A stretch of DNA of 64,000 bases from an uncultured Prevotella sp. (GTDB lineage: Bacteria > Bacteroidota > Bacteroidia > Bacteroidales > Bacteroidaceae). The stretch's first letter is position 1; every line of letters starts with the position of its first letter. A program made the position numbers and the translations under genes. The stretch lies in contig UQFS01000019.1 of NCBI GenBank assembly GCA_900540375.1, positions 1 to 64,000 of the forward strand, given 5' to 3'. The notes below the pieces were generated by a model, which was given only the letters and a program-made list of their open reading frames with translations, ran no database searches and had not been told where the DNA came from. Positions 9,167 to 18,463 of the stretch are shown here, one piece after another.

Positions 9167-11356
9167 ATGACTAATTTACGATTTGATGCCGTCGCTGAGG
9201 CATCGCGCAGAAAGCCCGTTGAGGTCATCTCACCGGTAGAGCGTCCTTCAGAATTCTTCGGCAAGAAAGTGTTCAACCGTCAGAAGATGTACAAATATCT
9301 TCCGTCGAAAGTGTATGACAAGCTCATCGATGTCATCGACAACGGTGCACAGCTCGACCGCAGCATTGCCGACGCTGTAGCAGCAGGCATGAAGCAGTGG
9401 GCTGACGAGAATGGTGTCACGCACTATACTCACTGGTTTCAGCCTCTGACAGAGGGTACCGCTGAGAAGCACGATGCTTTTATCGAGCACGACGGCAAAG
9501 GCGGAATGATTGAGGAGTTCTCCGGTAAGCTGCTCGTTCAGCAGGAGCCTGACGCATCCAGCTTCCCCTCCGGTGGTATCCGCTCTACTTTCGAGGCACG
9601 TGGTTACTCAGCATGGGATCCTACATCACCTGTGTTTATCATTGACGACACACTGTGTATCCCGACGATCTTCATTTCGTACACCGGTGAGGCCCTTGAC
9701 TACAAGGCACCTCTGCTGCGCGCCCTTCACGCTGTGAACGTTGCCGCTACCGATGTTTGTCATTATTTCTATCCCAACGTGAAGAAGTGTATCAGCAACT
9801 TAGGATGGGAGCAGGAGTACTTCCTCGTTGACGAGGACCTCTATGCCGCACGCCCTGACCTCGTGCTGACCGGTCGCACACTGATGGGTCACAGCTCTGC
9901 CAAGGATCAGCAGATGGACGACCACTACTTCGGAACGATTCCTGAGCGTGTACAGGCCTTCATGAAGGATCTCGAAATCCAGGCTCTGGAGCTTGGCATT
10001 CCTTGCAAGACACGCCACAACGAGGTTGCACCTAACCAGTTTGAGTGCGCTCCTATCTTCGAGGAGACCAACTTGGCTGTGGACCACAACATGTTGCTGA
10101 TGAGCTTGATGAAGAAGGTTGCCCGCAAGCACGGCTTCCAGGTACTGCTTCACGAAAAGCCTTTCGACGGCATCAACGGTTCTGGTAAGCACAACAACTG
10201 GAGTCTTTCTACCGACACAGGCGTGTTGCTCCACGGTCCGGGCAAGACTCCTGAGGAAAACCTGCGCTTCATGGTATTCATCGTCGAGACACTGATGGGC
10301 GTATACAAGCACAATGGTCTGCTGAAGGCCTCTATCATGAGCGCTACCAACGCTCACCGTCTGGGCGCCAACGAAGCACCTCCAGCAATCATCTCCTCTT
10401 TCCTTGGCAAGCAGGTATCCGACATTCTTGACCATATTGAGAAGGCAGACAAGAAGGATCTGTTCAACATCAAGGGCAAAGAGGGTGTGACGATTGACAT
10501 CCCTGAGATTCCTGATATCATGCGTGACAATACCGACCGCAACCGTACCTCTCCTTTTGCCTTCACCGGCAACCGCTTCGAGTTCCGTGCTGTAGGTTCC
10601 GAGGCTAACTGCGCCAGCGCCATGATCGTGCTGAACACAGCGGTCGCCGAGGCTCTGACAGACTTCAAGAAGCGTGTCGACGCCATCATTGCCAAGGGCG
10701 AGGACAAGTTCTCTGCCATTATCGATGTGCTGCGCTCTGACATCAAGACTTGCGCTCCTATCCACTTCGACGGCAATGGTTACAGCGACGAGTGGGTCGC
10801 TGAGGCAGAGAAGCGCGGACTGGATACAGAGAAGAGCTGCCCTGTGATCTTCGACCGCTACCTCGACGAGGCCAGCATCAAGATGTTTGAGTCGATGGGC
10901 GTGATGAAGAAGAACGAGCTCGAAGCACGTAATGAGGTGAAGTGGGAGACCTACACCAAGAAACTGCAGATCGAGGCTCGTGTACTCGGTGACCTGAGCA
11001 TGAACCACATCATTCCGGTTGCTACTCACTATCAGAGCCAGTTGGCCAAGAATGTGGAGAACATGATGGCTATCTTCGGCGCTGAGGAAGGCAAGAAGCT
11101 CAGTGAGCGCAATCTGAAGATCATTAAGGAAATTGCTGAGCGTACCTCCATCATTGAGAAGGGTGTTGAAGACCTTGTCAATGCACGTAAGGTCGCTAAT
11201 AAGATAGAGGATGCCCGCGAGAAGGCTGTCGCCTACCACGATACAGTAGAGTCGAAGTTCCAGCCGATTCGTTATCAGATCGACAAACTGGAGCTGGTAG
11301 TCGCAGACGAGCTTTGGACACTGCCCAAGTATCGCGAGCTTCTGTTCATCCGATAA
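9167..11356 (+). CDS. glnN: Glutamine synthetase type III
   Basis: This 729-residue enzyme joins ammonium to glutamate. Length and sequence identify the large GSIII type of Bacteroidota and cyanobacteria: the GSIII N-terminal region (to about 190) is followed by the catalytic domain with NQFECAPIFEETN, GINGSGKHNNWS and NRTSPFAFTGNRFEFRAVGS. The ATG at 9167 is chosen because it gives MTNLRFDAVAEASRRKPVEV; the upstream 21 codons of the open frame are not family-like. It ends the dapF-dapL-porin run and is followed by a strong terminator. With glnK, two Amt channels and asnB next door, this block takes up ammonium and fixes it into glutamine and asparagine. Confidence 0.96.
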   Translation: MTNLRFDAVAEASRRKPVEVISPVERPSEFFGKKVFNRQKMYKYLPSKVYDKLIDVIDNGAQLDRSIADAVAAGMKQWADENGVTHYTHWFQPLTEGTAEKHDAFIEHDGKGGMIEEFSGKLLVQQEPDASSFPSGGIRSTFEARGYSAWDPTSPVFIIDDTLCIPTIFISYTGEALDYKAPLLRALHAVNVAATDVCHYFYPNVKKCISNLGWEQEYFLVDEDLYAARPDLVLTGRTLMGHSSAKDQQMDDHYFGTIPERVQAFMKDLEIQALELGIPCKTRHNEVAPNQFECAPIFEETNLAVDHNMLLMSLMKKVARKHGFQVLLHEKPFDGINGSGKHNNWSLSTDTGVLLHGPGKTPEENLRFMVFIVETLMGVYKHNGLLKASIMSATNAHRLGANEAPPAIISSFLGKQVSDILDHIEKADKKDLFNIKGKEGVTIDIPEIPDIMRDNTDRNRTSPFAFTGNRFEFRAVGSEANCASAMIVLNTAVAEALTDFKKRVDAIIAKGEDKFSAIIDVLRSDIKTCAPIHFDGNGYSDEWVAEAEKRGLDTEKSCPVIFDRYLDEASIKMFESMGVMKKNELEARNEVKWETYTKKLQIEARVLGDLSMNHIIPVATHYQSQLAKNVENMMAIFGAEEGKKLSERNLKIIKEIAERTSIIEKGVEDLVNARKVANKIEDAREKAVAYHDTVESKFQPIRYQIDKLELVVADELWTLPKYRELLFIR

Positions 11357-11400
11357 GCAAGGGCAATCTAATTTCTTTTATTGGTTGTTTAAGTTTGCTT

Positions 11401-11436
11401 GGTGCTTTTGCCGTGAGGCAAGGGCACCTTTTTTTA
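11401..11436 (+). terminator. Terminator after glnN
   Basis: GGTGC / GCACC and TTGCC / GGCAA arms form a tight stem with a GTGA loop, followed by seven T residues. This is a textbook factor-independent terminator. Confidence 0.9.
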
Positions 11437-11587
11437 TATACATAATGAGTAACAGGCGTATGTTTAACAAGAAACACACATATGATGAATAAGATACACA
11501 GATATATTCAACCGTAATCGAACCTATGTTCTACAAGAATCATGAGTAAAAAATAGAAGCCAAATTGATGATGAGAACAAAAGAAAC

Positions 11588-11624
11588 CACGAATATAGCA
11601 AAGCTAAGCTCCGCTATATTCGTG
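11588..11624 (-). terminator. Terminator after tricorn-like peptidase gene
   Basis: Perfect 12-base arms (CACGAATATAGC and GCTATATTCGTG) enclose a 13-base loop. On the minus strand the stem is followed by the T-rich sequence GGTTTCTTTTGTTCTC, which fits a terminator for the convergent peptidase gene. Confidence 0.7.
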
Positions 11625-11656
11625 ATAATCAGTAAGCTTTGAAAGAAGCAAAGCCT

Positions 11657-14600
11657 TTATTTCATCATGGTCTCTACTGCCTTCTTGAGCTGTTCGTCGT
11701 CTCCACAGAGATAGTCCTCAGGTGTGTTGTAGACTTCCACGTCAGGATCGAGCTGATGGTTCTCACCATACTGTCCGTTCATATCACGGCAACCGACTTG
11801 CGGGATACCGAAGACCAGACTACGGTCCATCAGCGTCTCCCACCAGACAGCAGTCATCGTACCTGCCACCGGCGTGCCGATGAGTTTGCCAATGCCCAAG
11901 GTCTTATACACAAACGGGAAGCCATGGCCATTGCTATAGTCATCCTCACAGATCATCACGCAAGAAGGTTTCACCCATTTGTTCCAGGGATCACGTCCAA
12001 CGTACTTGCCGTGAGCAATGAACTTCTGGTATTCCTTACCACTGAGCAGCGTACAGAGATCGTCGTGAAGCCATCCTCCACCATTGTGCCGCTCATCGAT
12101 AATCGCAGCCTTTCGGTTGCGGTTCTTGTCATTGAGCAATTCGCTGAACACCGTACGGAAGCTCTCGCTGTCCATTGCCTTGACATGCACGTAAGCCAGT
12201 TGCCCCCGCGACAGCGAGTCGACGAGGTCACGGTTGTGATCCACCCACCGTTTGTAGAGCAGTTCACGCTGCGTGTCGCGCGAGATCGGACACACCTGTA
12301 CGTCGAAGCGCTTGCCATTTTCAGGATTATAAACGCTCACACGCAGATTCTTTCCGGCCCGACCATCCATCAGCAATGTATAGTCTGAGTCTCTGAGAAT
12401 CCGTTGTCCGTCGATTTTCTCGATGATACAGCCCGGCGTGACGCCTGTATTTCTCACGGCAAAAGGACCACGCTTAATCACCTCTGACACTTTCAGTCCA
12501 TCACCCCGATAGTGGCTGTCATAGAGCAGGCCCAGTTCCGCTGTCTGCAATGATGCACCGTTGGGGTAGTAGCGGCAGCCCGTATGCGAGGCATTCAATT
12601 CACCGAGCATCTCCGAGACCATCTCGCTGAAATCGAAGTTATTGTTGATATACGGCAGGAAGCGGGCATAGTTGTTGCGATAGCCTTGCCAGTCGACGCC
12701 ATGAAATTTAGGATCATAGAACTTATCCTTCACCTGTTGCCAGATATGATCAAAAAGATAGCGGCGCTCCTGATAAGGCTTGTCGTTGAATCGTGCCTCA
12801 AAGTCCACATCTTTAATCTCGCTTTTTGCCAGATCGATCTTCTTGATCTTGCCTTCACTGATGGCAAAGAGGCTCTTGAAAGTACTGTCGGCCTGCAGAT
12901 CGCCGCCATTGACTTTCTTCATCACCAACGTGGTCTTTCCCTCGCGCATCTCGTGCCGCCAAAGGTCATAACCTTCCTCAAAACGAGCCTCATAATAGAG
13001 CGTGTCGCCACCGGGCGAAAGGATAAAGTCGCCAAGATCCGAAGAGTTGACCGTCAGGCGCACGATGCGGTCCCGGCAGTTCTCCGTGTCAAAGCGCAAA
13101 GGCTTCGCTTTGGCATTCTTCTCATCTTTCTTCTGCGGTTTCTTGTCTTTTTTGTTTTTCTTTTTATCCTTAGCCTTATCCTCTTCCTTTTTCTTATCCT
13201 TCTGTGCTTCGTCGAAGCGCTCCTTCTCCTCCTTAGTCATTTGGAACCGCTCATAAGCGTCCAAATCCAGGAACATCAGATAGACATCCTGCTCAGCACC
13301 CCAACTGCCATGGCTGCGATAACCGGCACGGTCAGAGGCGAAGGCGATGGCTTTTCCGCCTAAAGCCCAACGTGCCGCCCCGTCATTGTATCCGCTTTCC
13401 GTGAGATCCACAATCTCTTGCGAACCGTCGGCAGGCACCAAGGCGACGTCGGCATTGTTCCATCCGCCGTTACCAATATAGTTGGTGATGATCCAGCGGG
13501 AATCGGGGCTCCACTGATAGTCAATATCGCCATCGGAATAAGAGAAGATATATTTGCCGTCCATGAGGGTCTTGACAGCATGGCCCTTCACGTCGACCGT
13601 CTTTAACGTTCCACGGTCTTCGACAAACGCCACCGTTTTACCGTCGGGACTGAACTTTGGCATAAACGATGTCCGGTTGCTCTTCACGAGCTGTTCTTCC
13701 ACCAAGTCACCGGCATAGGTAAACTGTTTCTCCTTGGCGTCTTTGATCTTTGTCAGATATACCTGCCAAAGGCCGTTGCGCTCTGAGGCATAGACGAGCG
13801 AACGACCGTCGGGCGAGAAGCTAAGGCTTCTTTCCTGCTCGGGCGTATCGGTGATCTGCTTCGTCGTCTTATAGTCGGTTGAGGTGACGAATACATCGCC
13901 ATGATCGATAAACGCGATCTCCTTGCCTGAGGGAGAGAGACAGAACTCCGTAGCGCCACCAGTCAGCGTGCGGCGCACCACATCCTTGTCGTTTGAGTCA
14001 GTGACAATCGAGACCTCAACCTTCTGTGGTTGCTGTCCGGGCACGAGTGTATAAAGTTCCCCGTTCTGTGAGAAGCAGAGCTTGCCGTCATTCGATGCTG
14101 AGAGAAAGCGAACCGGATTGCCACTGAAGTGGGTCAGCTGCGTCGCATTGTTACCATGCAAGGGTCGCTGATAGACATTGAACGCACCATCCTGCTCAGA
14201 CAGATACCAGAAGCCGTCGCCCTTGCTGTTCCACACCGGATTGCGATCCTCACCTTTGAACGAAGTCAGTTTCGTGAACTTACCATTGTCGTCGAGCCAG
14301 ATGTCACGTGTGATGGGGGAAGTATGATGCTTACGCCACGTGTCCTCATAGCCTTTCTTGTCGTGATAGAGGATCTGTCCCTTGGCGTTGAAATTCATGT
14401 CTTCCATCGTGATGTCGGAGAACTTCACCGGACGCGAGCCGTTGACATCGACTTCATAGACCTGCGGGAATTGTCTCGACGGGAAGATGATCGACTTCGG
14501 CTCTGTCCACAGTGCGGCTGAGAAGAGCACATGACTGTTGTCGCGCCAGGTGACCGGAGTCTCGTCGCCGCTGTCCGTTGTCAGCCGTTTGGGCGTACCT

Positions 14601-14902
14601 CCATCTTTACTCATGACATAGATGTCCATGCTTCCTTCACGGTTGGACATGAATGCGATCCGCTGTCCGTTGGGACTCCAGACGGGATTGCCGTCGTAGG
14701 CAGCGTTTGAGGTCAGTTGCCGCGCCTGTCCACCAGCAGCAGACACCGTGAAGATATCGCCTTTATAACAGAAGGCGATCTGCGCACCGTCGGGCGAGAT
14801 GGCGCAATGCCGCAGCCACAGCGGATGATCCTCAGCTTGCGCTGACATCGCGAAGAAAGCAGCAAAAGCCAATGGAAAAAATCGGAATAGTTTTTTCTTC
14901 AT
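11657..14902 (-). CDS. Tricorn-like S41 family peptidase
   Basis: This 1081-residue protein is exported (signal peptide about 1-23, ending SAQA). The N-terminal half (about 25-540) has WD40-like/TolB-type beta-propeller repeats such as SPDGAQIAFCYKGDIF, SPNGQRIAFMSNREGS and SPDGRSLVYASERNG. A lysine-rich linker rich in KDKKK repeats (about 580-630) separates it from a helical core, a PDZ-like segment and the S41 catalytic domain. The likely nucleophile serine is in EDDYSNGHGFP near the C-terminus, as in tricorn. It probably degrades peptides in the periplasm or at the surface. The ATG at 14902 gives MKKKLFRFFPLAF; the longer frame to 14983 runs through the promoter. It is a single-gene unit. 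Confidence 0.9.
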   Translation of the reverse strand: MKKKLFRFFPLAFAAFFAMSAQAEDHPLWLRHCAISPDGAQIAFCYKGDIFTVSAAGGQARQLTSNAAYDGNPVWSPNGQRIAFMSNREGSMDIYVMSKDGGTPKRLTTDSGDETPVTWRDNSHVLFSAALWTEPKSIIFPSRQFPQVYEVDVNGSRPVKFSDITMEDMNFNAKGQILYHDKKGYEDTWRKHHTSPITRDIWLDDNGKFTKLTSFKGEDRNPVWNSKGDGFWYLSEQDGAFNVYQRPLHGNNATQLTHFSGNPVRFLSASNDGKLCFSQNGELYTLVPGQQPQKVEVSIVTDSNDKDVVRRTLTGGATEFCLSPSGKEIAFIDHGDVFVTSTDYKTTKQITDTPEQERSLSFSPDGRSLVYASERNGLWQVYLTKIKDAKEKQFTYAGDLVEEQLVKSNRTSFMPKFSPDGKTVAFVEDRGTLKTVDVKGHAVKTLMDGKYIFSYSDGDIDYQWSPDSRWIITNYIGNGGWNNADVALVPADGSQEIVDLTESGYNDGAARWALGGKAIAFASDRAGYRSHGSWGAEQDVYLMFLDLDAYERFQMTKEEKERFDEAQKDKKKEEDKAKDKKKNKKDKKPQKKDEKNAKAKPLRFDTENCRDRIVRLTVNSSDLGDFILSPGGDTLYYEARFEEGYDLWRHEMREGKTTLVMKKVNGGDLQADSTFKSLFAISEGKIKKIDLAKSEIKDVDFEARFNDKPYQERRYLFDHIWQQVKDKFYDPKFHGVDWQGYRNNYARFLPYINNNFDFSEMVSEMLGELNASHTGCRYYPNGASLQTAELGLLYDSHYRGDGLKVSEVIKRGPFAVRNTGVTPGCIIEKIDGQRILRDSDYTLLMDGRAGKNLRVSVYNPENGKRFDVQVCPISRDTQRELLYKRWVDHNRDLVDSLSRGQLAYVHVKAMDSESFRTVFSELLNDKNRNRKAAIIDERHNGGGWLHDDLCTLLSGKEYQKFIAHGKYVGRDPWNKWVKPSCVMICEDDYSNGHGFPFVYKTLGIGKLIGTPVAGTMTAVWWETLMDRSLVFGIPQVGCRDMNGQYGENHQLDPDVEVYNTPEDYLCGDDEQLKKAVETMMK

Positions 14903-14943
14903 AGTAGAATCTCTTTTTTGTAACAAAGTAATAACCGATATTG

Positions 14944-14975
14944 CAAAGTTAACGATTTTGCAAGACTCACGCAAA
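14944..14975 (-). promoter_or_regulatory. Promoter of tricorn-like peptidase
   Basis: On the minus strand TTTG (plus 14972-14975), 20 bases, then TAACTTTG (plus 14944-14951) forms a good Bacteroidota promoter. It places the transcription start inside the open frame upstream of the chosen ATG, supporting the shorter protein. Confidence 0.65.
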
Positions 14976-14995
14976 GGAATCAAGAAGATTTAGAA

Positions 14996-15299
14996 GCCTC
15001 ACCCCCATACCCCTCTCCAAAGGGAGAGGGGGAGTAATTACCTTCAAGGGGGATAGAAGGGTATTGCAATTTCCTCAAAAGGGGAGGGCTTGTTTTTTCT
15101 TTATTCCGCGTAGCGGAGCGTTAACTCTAAAATAACTCGCAGGTTTTATTCTCACAAAAACGTAGGGAACGCAAAGGGCTAACGCACACCCATATACCAT
15201 TAGAAGCCTTTATTTCCTCCCCTTCTTAACTCGTATTGGAATTGTTTATCCAACATTTCACTCCCCCTCTCCCTTCGGAGAGGGGTTAGGGGGTGAGGC
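14996..15299. repeat. 304-bp miniature inverted-repeat element
   Basis: Two 40-base arms at 14996-15035 and 15260-15299 are inverted copies of each other with three mismatches. Each arm is itself a small hairpin built on CCCCTCTCC..GGAGAGGGG. Inside, AAGGGGAGG (about 15078-15087) pairs with CCTCCCCTT (about 15217-15225), so the whole unit can fold back on itself. No gene lies in it. It fills the 439-base gap between the peptidase and GYF-domain genes. It looks like a REP-doublet or MITE; GC-rich arms of this kind recur in Bacteroidota genomes. Confidence 0.75.
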
Positions 15300-15341
15300 C
15301 GTCTCTGCGTTCTTTGCGTCTCTATTTGAAACGTAAAGGCA

Positions 15342-16310
15342 TCAAAGGCCTTTGAGGAAACTCTCCACAGCATCGACGATCTTGTTGAGTCCCGATGCCG
15401 TTGCGCTGTCAGCGTTTTGGTTGATTTCCTTTTTGATCTCCTTGCTGACATCCCTGCTGACACGGTGCACGACGGTGCGACCGACCTTGTTGCCCATCGA
15501 CACAATGGTATCGGTGACCTGCGTAGTGATGTCGTCACCATTGTCACCACCGTCGTTGTCGCCACCAGTGAAGATCGTTGTGGTCGTCGTGTCCTTCTCG
15601 TCGTCCTTGTCACCCGTGGCTTTAGCCACAGCCTCAGCGATGGTAGCCTCGTCAGAGGTAAACACTTTACCGAAGATGCCCAACGACGTACGCTGTTCGC
15701 CGGTACCCGGAATGTCAATCGTGGTCGTCGACCAGAAGACATAGTTGTGGTATTGCAGCAGGTTGTCGATAGCGCTGTTGATGACCGGACCGGCCAACGC
15801 CGAGATCATCGAAGACGCCAGTGAGGCAAGACCGTTGTTGTCGTTGCCGCCCAGTCCCCGGTGGAAGCCGGCCGTGATATGGTCTTTGATGACCTGACGG
15901 TGCTCATCCTTAGACGGATTGGTTATCGCCATGGTCAGGAGCAGTAAAGCCACTGCGATGCCCACATAGGTGAGCACCTTCTTGCGGTTGCTCTTTTCCG
16001 GCTGATAAGGCGGCGGCGTAGAACCTCCCGTACCGGGTTCGTGGTAGCTGCCACCCGGTGTGTTGCCGGGTTGCGCACCATTTTGTGTTCCGTATGGTGG
16101 TGGCGTCGGACCCTGCTGAGCAGCAGTGGTCTGGGCCGTCTGAGCATCGTCATAGAAGAGCGGACGGAGTTCCTCGACCTGCCAGGCCGGTGTCCATTGC
16201 GGCATTCCCTCGGCCCATACCAGCGTGTCGGAAGTGATATTGCGCTGACGCAGTTCGTCGATGCTGAACGGACCTTGCTGTACGTCGTTGATAACAATGA
16301 AATATTGCAT
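15342..16310 (-). CDS. GYF_2 (DUF4339) domain membrane protein
   Basis: This 322-residue protein opens with a GYF_2 domain (about 1-52): MQYFIVINDVQQGPFSIDEL followed by the VWAEGMPQWTPA core. A proline-, glutamine- and glycine-rich linker (55-108) leads to one clear transmembrane helix (about 112-128, VLTYVGIAVALLLLTMAI). The rest is soluble, with an acidic aspartate/threonine stretch near 235-265. GYF_2 domains are thought to bind proline-rich partners. The C-terminal part matches nothing I recognise. It follows glmS by 56 bases in the same direction and may be co-transcribed. Topology suggests the GYF domain is cytoplasmic and the C-terminal part periplasmic. Confidence 0.75.
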   Translation of the reverse strand: MQYFIVINDVQQGPFSIDELRQRNITSDTLVWAEGMPQWTPAWQVEELRPLFYDDAQTAQTTAAQQGPTPPPYGTQNGAQPGNTPGGSYHEPGTGGSTPPPYQPEKSNRKKVLTYVGIAVALLLLTMAITNPSKDEHRQVIKDHITAGFHRGLGGNDNNGLASLASSMISALAGPVINSAIDNLLQYHNYVFWSTTTIDIPGTGEQRTSLGIFGKVFTSDEATIAEAVAKATGDKDDEKDTTTTTIFTGGDNDGGDNGDDITTQVTDTIVSMGNKVGRTVVHRVSRDVSKEIKKEINQNADSATASGLNKIVDAVESFLKGL

Positions 16311-16366
16311 ATACTAAATTGCTTGTTTAAAATCACGAAGAGATGCAAGAGAGCGCTGTCCCTGCC

Positions 16367-18211
16367 CTACTCCACGGTCACGCTCTTGGCGAGGTTGCGC
16401 GGCTGGTCGACGTTCAGACCCTTCTCCACGGCAATGTGGTAAGCGAGCAACTGCAAGGGGATCACAGTGAGCAGCGGTGCCAGCGGAGCCAATGTCGGCG
16501 GTACGCTGATCACCTCATCGGCGATCTTCTGCACCTCAGTGTCGCCCTCTGTGACTACAGCAATGATACGGCCACCGCGAGCCTTCACCTCCTGCATATT
16601 GGAGACAACCTTTTCATAACCTTCGTGATGCGTAGCCACAAAGAGCACAGGCATCATGTTGTCCACCAGCGCGATAGGACCATGCTTCATCTCTGCGGCT
16701 GGATAGCCCTCAGCGTGGATATAGCTGATCTCCTTCAACTTCAGTGCCCCCTCCAATGCCACGGGATAGTTCCATCCACGACCGAGGTAAAGGAAGTTGG
16801 TAGCGTAGGTATAGGTGCGGGCCAACTGCCTGACGCAGTCGTTCTCCTTAAGCATCTTATCGATCTTGTCAGGAATCAGACCCAGCTCTTTCGTGAGACT
16901 GATGAACTCATCGTGGCCGACGGTGCCCTTGGCGTTGGCGAGTGCCAGAGCGAGCAGCGTCAGACAGGTGAGCTGACCGGTGAAGGCTTTTGTCGAGGCC
17001 ACGCCGATCTCCGGACCTACGTGGATGTAGATACCGGTGTCGGTCTCACGTGCGATACTGGAGCCTACGGCGTTGACGATGCCAAAGATAAACGCTCCAC
17101 GTTCCTTGGCCAACTTGATGGCAGCCAGCGTGTCGGCAGTCTCACCACTTTGCGAGATGGCGATGACCACGTCGGTAGGCAGGATCACGGGGTCGCGATA
17201 ACGAAACTCCGAGGCATAGTCCACCTCCACAGGAATCTTGCAATAGTGCTCGATGAGCTGCTTGCCGATGAGTCCGGCGTGCCAGCTCGTACCGCAGGCC
17301 ACGATGATGAAGCGTGTGGCTGAGAGCAGACGGGCGCGGTTGTTGCGCACAGCGGACAGGATGACCTTGTCGTTGAAGAGGCGACCGCTCATGCAGTCAC
17401 GCAGACAACGCGGCTGGTCAAAGATCTCCTTGAGCATGAAATGGGGGAAGCCACCACGGTCGAGCATGTCGAGATCCATATCGATCTGCTTGACGCTGAC
17501 ATCCACTTTCTGGTTTTTCAGGTCGATGATCTGCAGTTCCTTGCCAGGCCGGCACACGACGATCTGCTCATCATCGAGGTAGACGACCTTCTGGGTATAG
17601 CCGGCGATCGGCGTAGCGTCTGAGGCGACAAAGAACTCGCTGTTGTCCTTGCCGATGCCCACGACGAGCGGTGAGCCTTTTCGGGCAGCCACCAACGTAT
17701 TGGGATCGCGGCGGTCGAGCACGGCGATGGCATAGGCACCGATGCATTTGTTCAGTGCGTGGCGCACAGCTTCGGCCAGTGAGCATTTGTGCTTGTCCTG
17801 AGCATACTGGATGAGTTGCACGAGCACCTCGGTATCTGTCTCACTTTTGAAGGTGAAACCTTTCTCGGCAAGTTGCTTGCGCAGGATGCCATAGTTCTCT
17901 ATGATGCCATTGTGCACAATGACAATGTTGCCGGAGTCCGACACATGCGGGTGAGCGTTACGCACCGAGGGCTCTCCGTGAGTAGCCCAACGGGTATGTG
18001 CGATACCCACCGTGCCCGAGCAGTCCTTGCCGGCGGCAGCCGTCTCCAAGTCAGCGACCTTACCCTTGGCCTTGTAGACATTGAGTTGGTCCTCGGCATT
18101 GATCAGAGCCACGCCGGCAGAATCGTAGCCACGGTATTCCAGACGGTGGAGCCCGCCAATCAATATGTCATAGGCCTTACGCCGGCCAATGTATCCTACT
18201 ATTCCACACAT
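16367..18211 (-). CDS. glmS: Glucosamine-fructose-6-phosphate aminotransferase (isomerizing)
   Basis: This 614-residue enzyme makes glucosamine-6-phosphate from fructose-6-phosphate and glutamine, the first step to UDP-GlcNAc and cell wall. MCGIVGYIGRRKAYD puts the catalytic cysteine at position 2. The glutaminase domain (about 1-230) includes HTRWATHGEPS. Two SIS sugar-isomerase domains follow, with SQSGETADTLAA and the C-terminal NLAKSVTVE that closes the active site. The length is normal. The gene sits in a leftward group after maoC and a DUF4250 gene. I see no glmS ribozyme upstream, as expected outside Firmicutes and relatives. Confidence 0.97.
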   Translation of the reverse strand: MCGIVGYIGRRKAYDILIGGLHRLEYRGYDSAGVALINAEDQLNVYKAKGKVADLETAAAGKDCSGTVGIAHTRWATHGEPSVRNAHPHVSDSGNIVIVHNGIIENYGILRKQLAEKGFTFKSETDTEVLVQLIQYAQDKHKCSLAEAVRHALNKCIGAYAIAVLDRRDPNTLVAARKGSPLVVGIGKDNSEFFVASDATPIAGYTQKVVYLDDEQIVVCRPGKELQIIDLKNQKVDVSVKQIDMDLDMLDRGGFPHFMLKEIFDQPRCLRDCMSGRLFNDKVILSAVRNNRARLLSATRFIIVACGTSWHAGLIGKQLIEHYCKIPVEVDYASEFRYRDPVILPTDVVIAISQSGETADTLAAIKLAKERGAFIFGIVNAVGSSIARETDTGIYIHVGPEIGVASTKAFTGQLTCLTLLALALANAKGTVGHDEFISLTKELGLIPDKIDKMLKENDCVRQLARTYTYATNFLYLGRGWNYPVALEGALKLKEISYIHAEGYPAAEMKHGPIALVDNMMPVLFVATHHEGYEKVVSNMQEVKARGGRIIAVVTEGDTEVQKIADEVISVPPTLAPLAPLLTVIPLQLLAYHIAVEKGLNVDQPRNLAKSVTVE

Positions 18212-18271
18212 AAATAATTCCGAATTAAGAAAACGTTGAAATCTTCAGTCCATCTCCTGCCGACACATCGG

Positions 18272-18460
18272 TCAGCACTCCTTGAACTGCTTCTGATGTT
18301 CATTCCATAAGAAGCCATGCTCAGCAAGATAGCGCTTGAGATGGGCCGGTTCACAATTGAAACAATAGCAAAGCTCTGACAGCGAGTCAAACTCTTCGTC
18401 GCGCAACAGCATGTTTACTGCCGACACCAGCATTGCCGGGTCTTTAGGTAAATGATCCAT
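18272..18460 (-). CDS. DUF4250 domain protein
   Basis: This 62-residue protein begins MDHLPKDPAMLVSAVNMLLR, which is the signature of the DUF4250 family (a short helical protein found in Firmicutes and Bacteroidota). Its function is unknown. It starts three bases after the maoC stop codon, so the two genes are almost certainly translated from the same message, and it precedes glmS by 60 bases. Confidence 0.8.
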   Translation of the reverse strand: MDHLPKDPAMLVSAVNMLLRDEEFDSLSELCYCFNCEPAHLKRYLAEHGFLWNEHQKQFKEC

Positions 18461-18463
18461 GAT

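Noticed and set aside
9800..11239. 479-codon frame antisense to glnN
   Set aside because: Product of strong codon bias on the coding strand; no start signals or conserved motifs.
18212..18271. glmS ribozyme upstream of glmS
   Set aside because: Only 60 bases of leader with no ribozyme core; this control is typical of Firmicutes and relatives.
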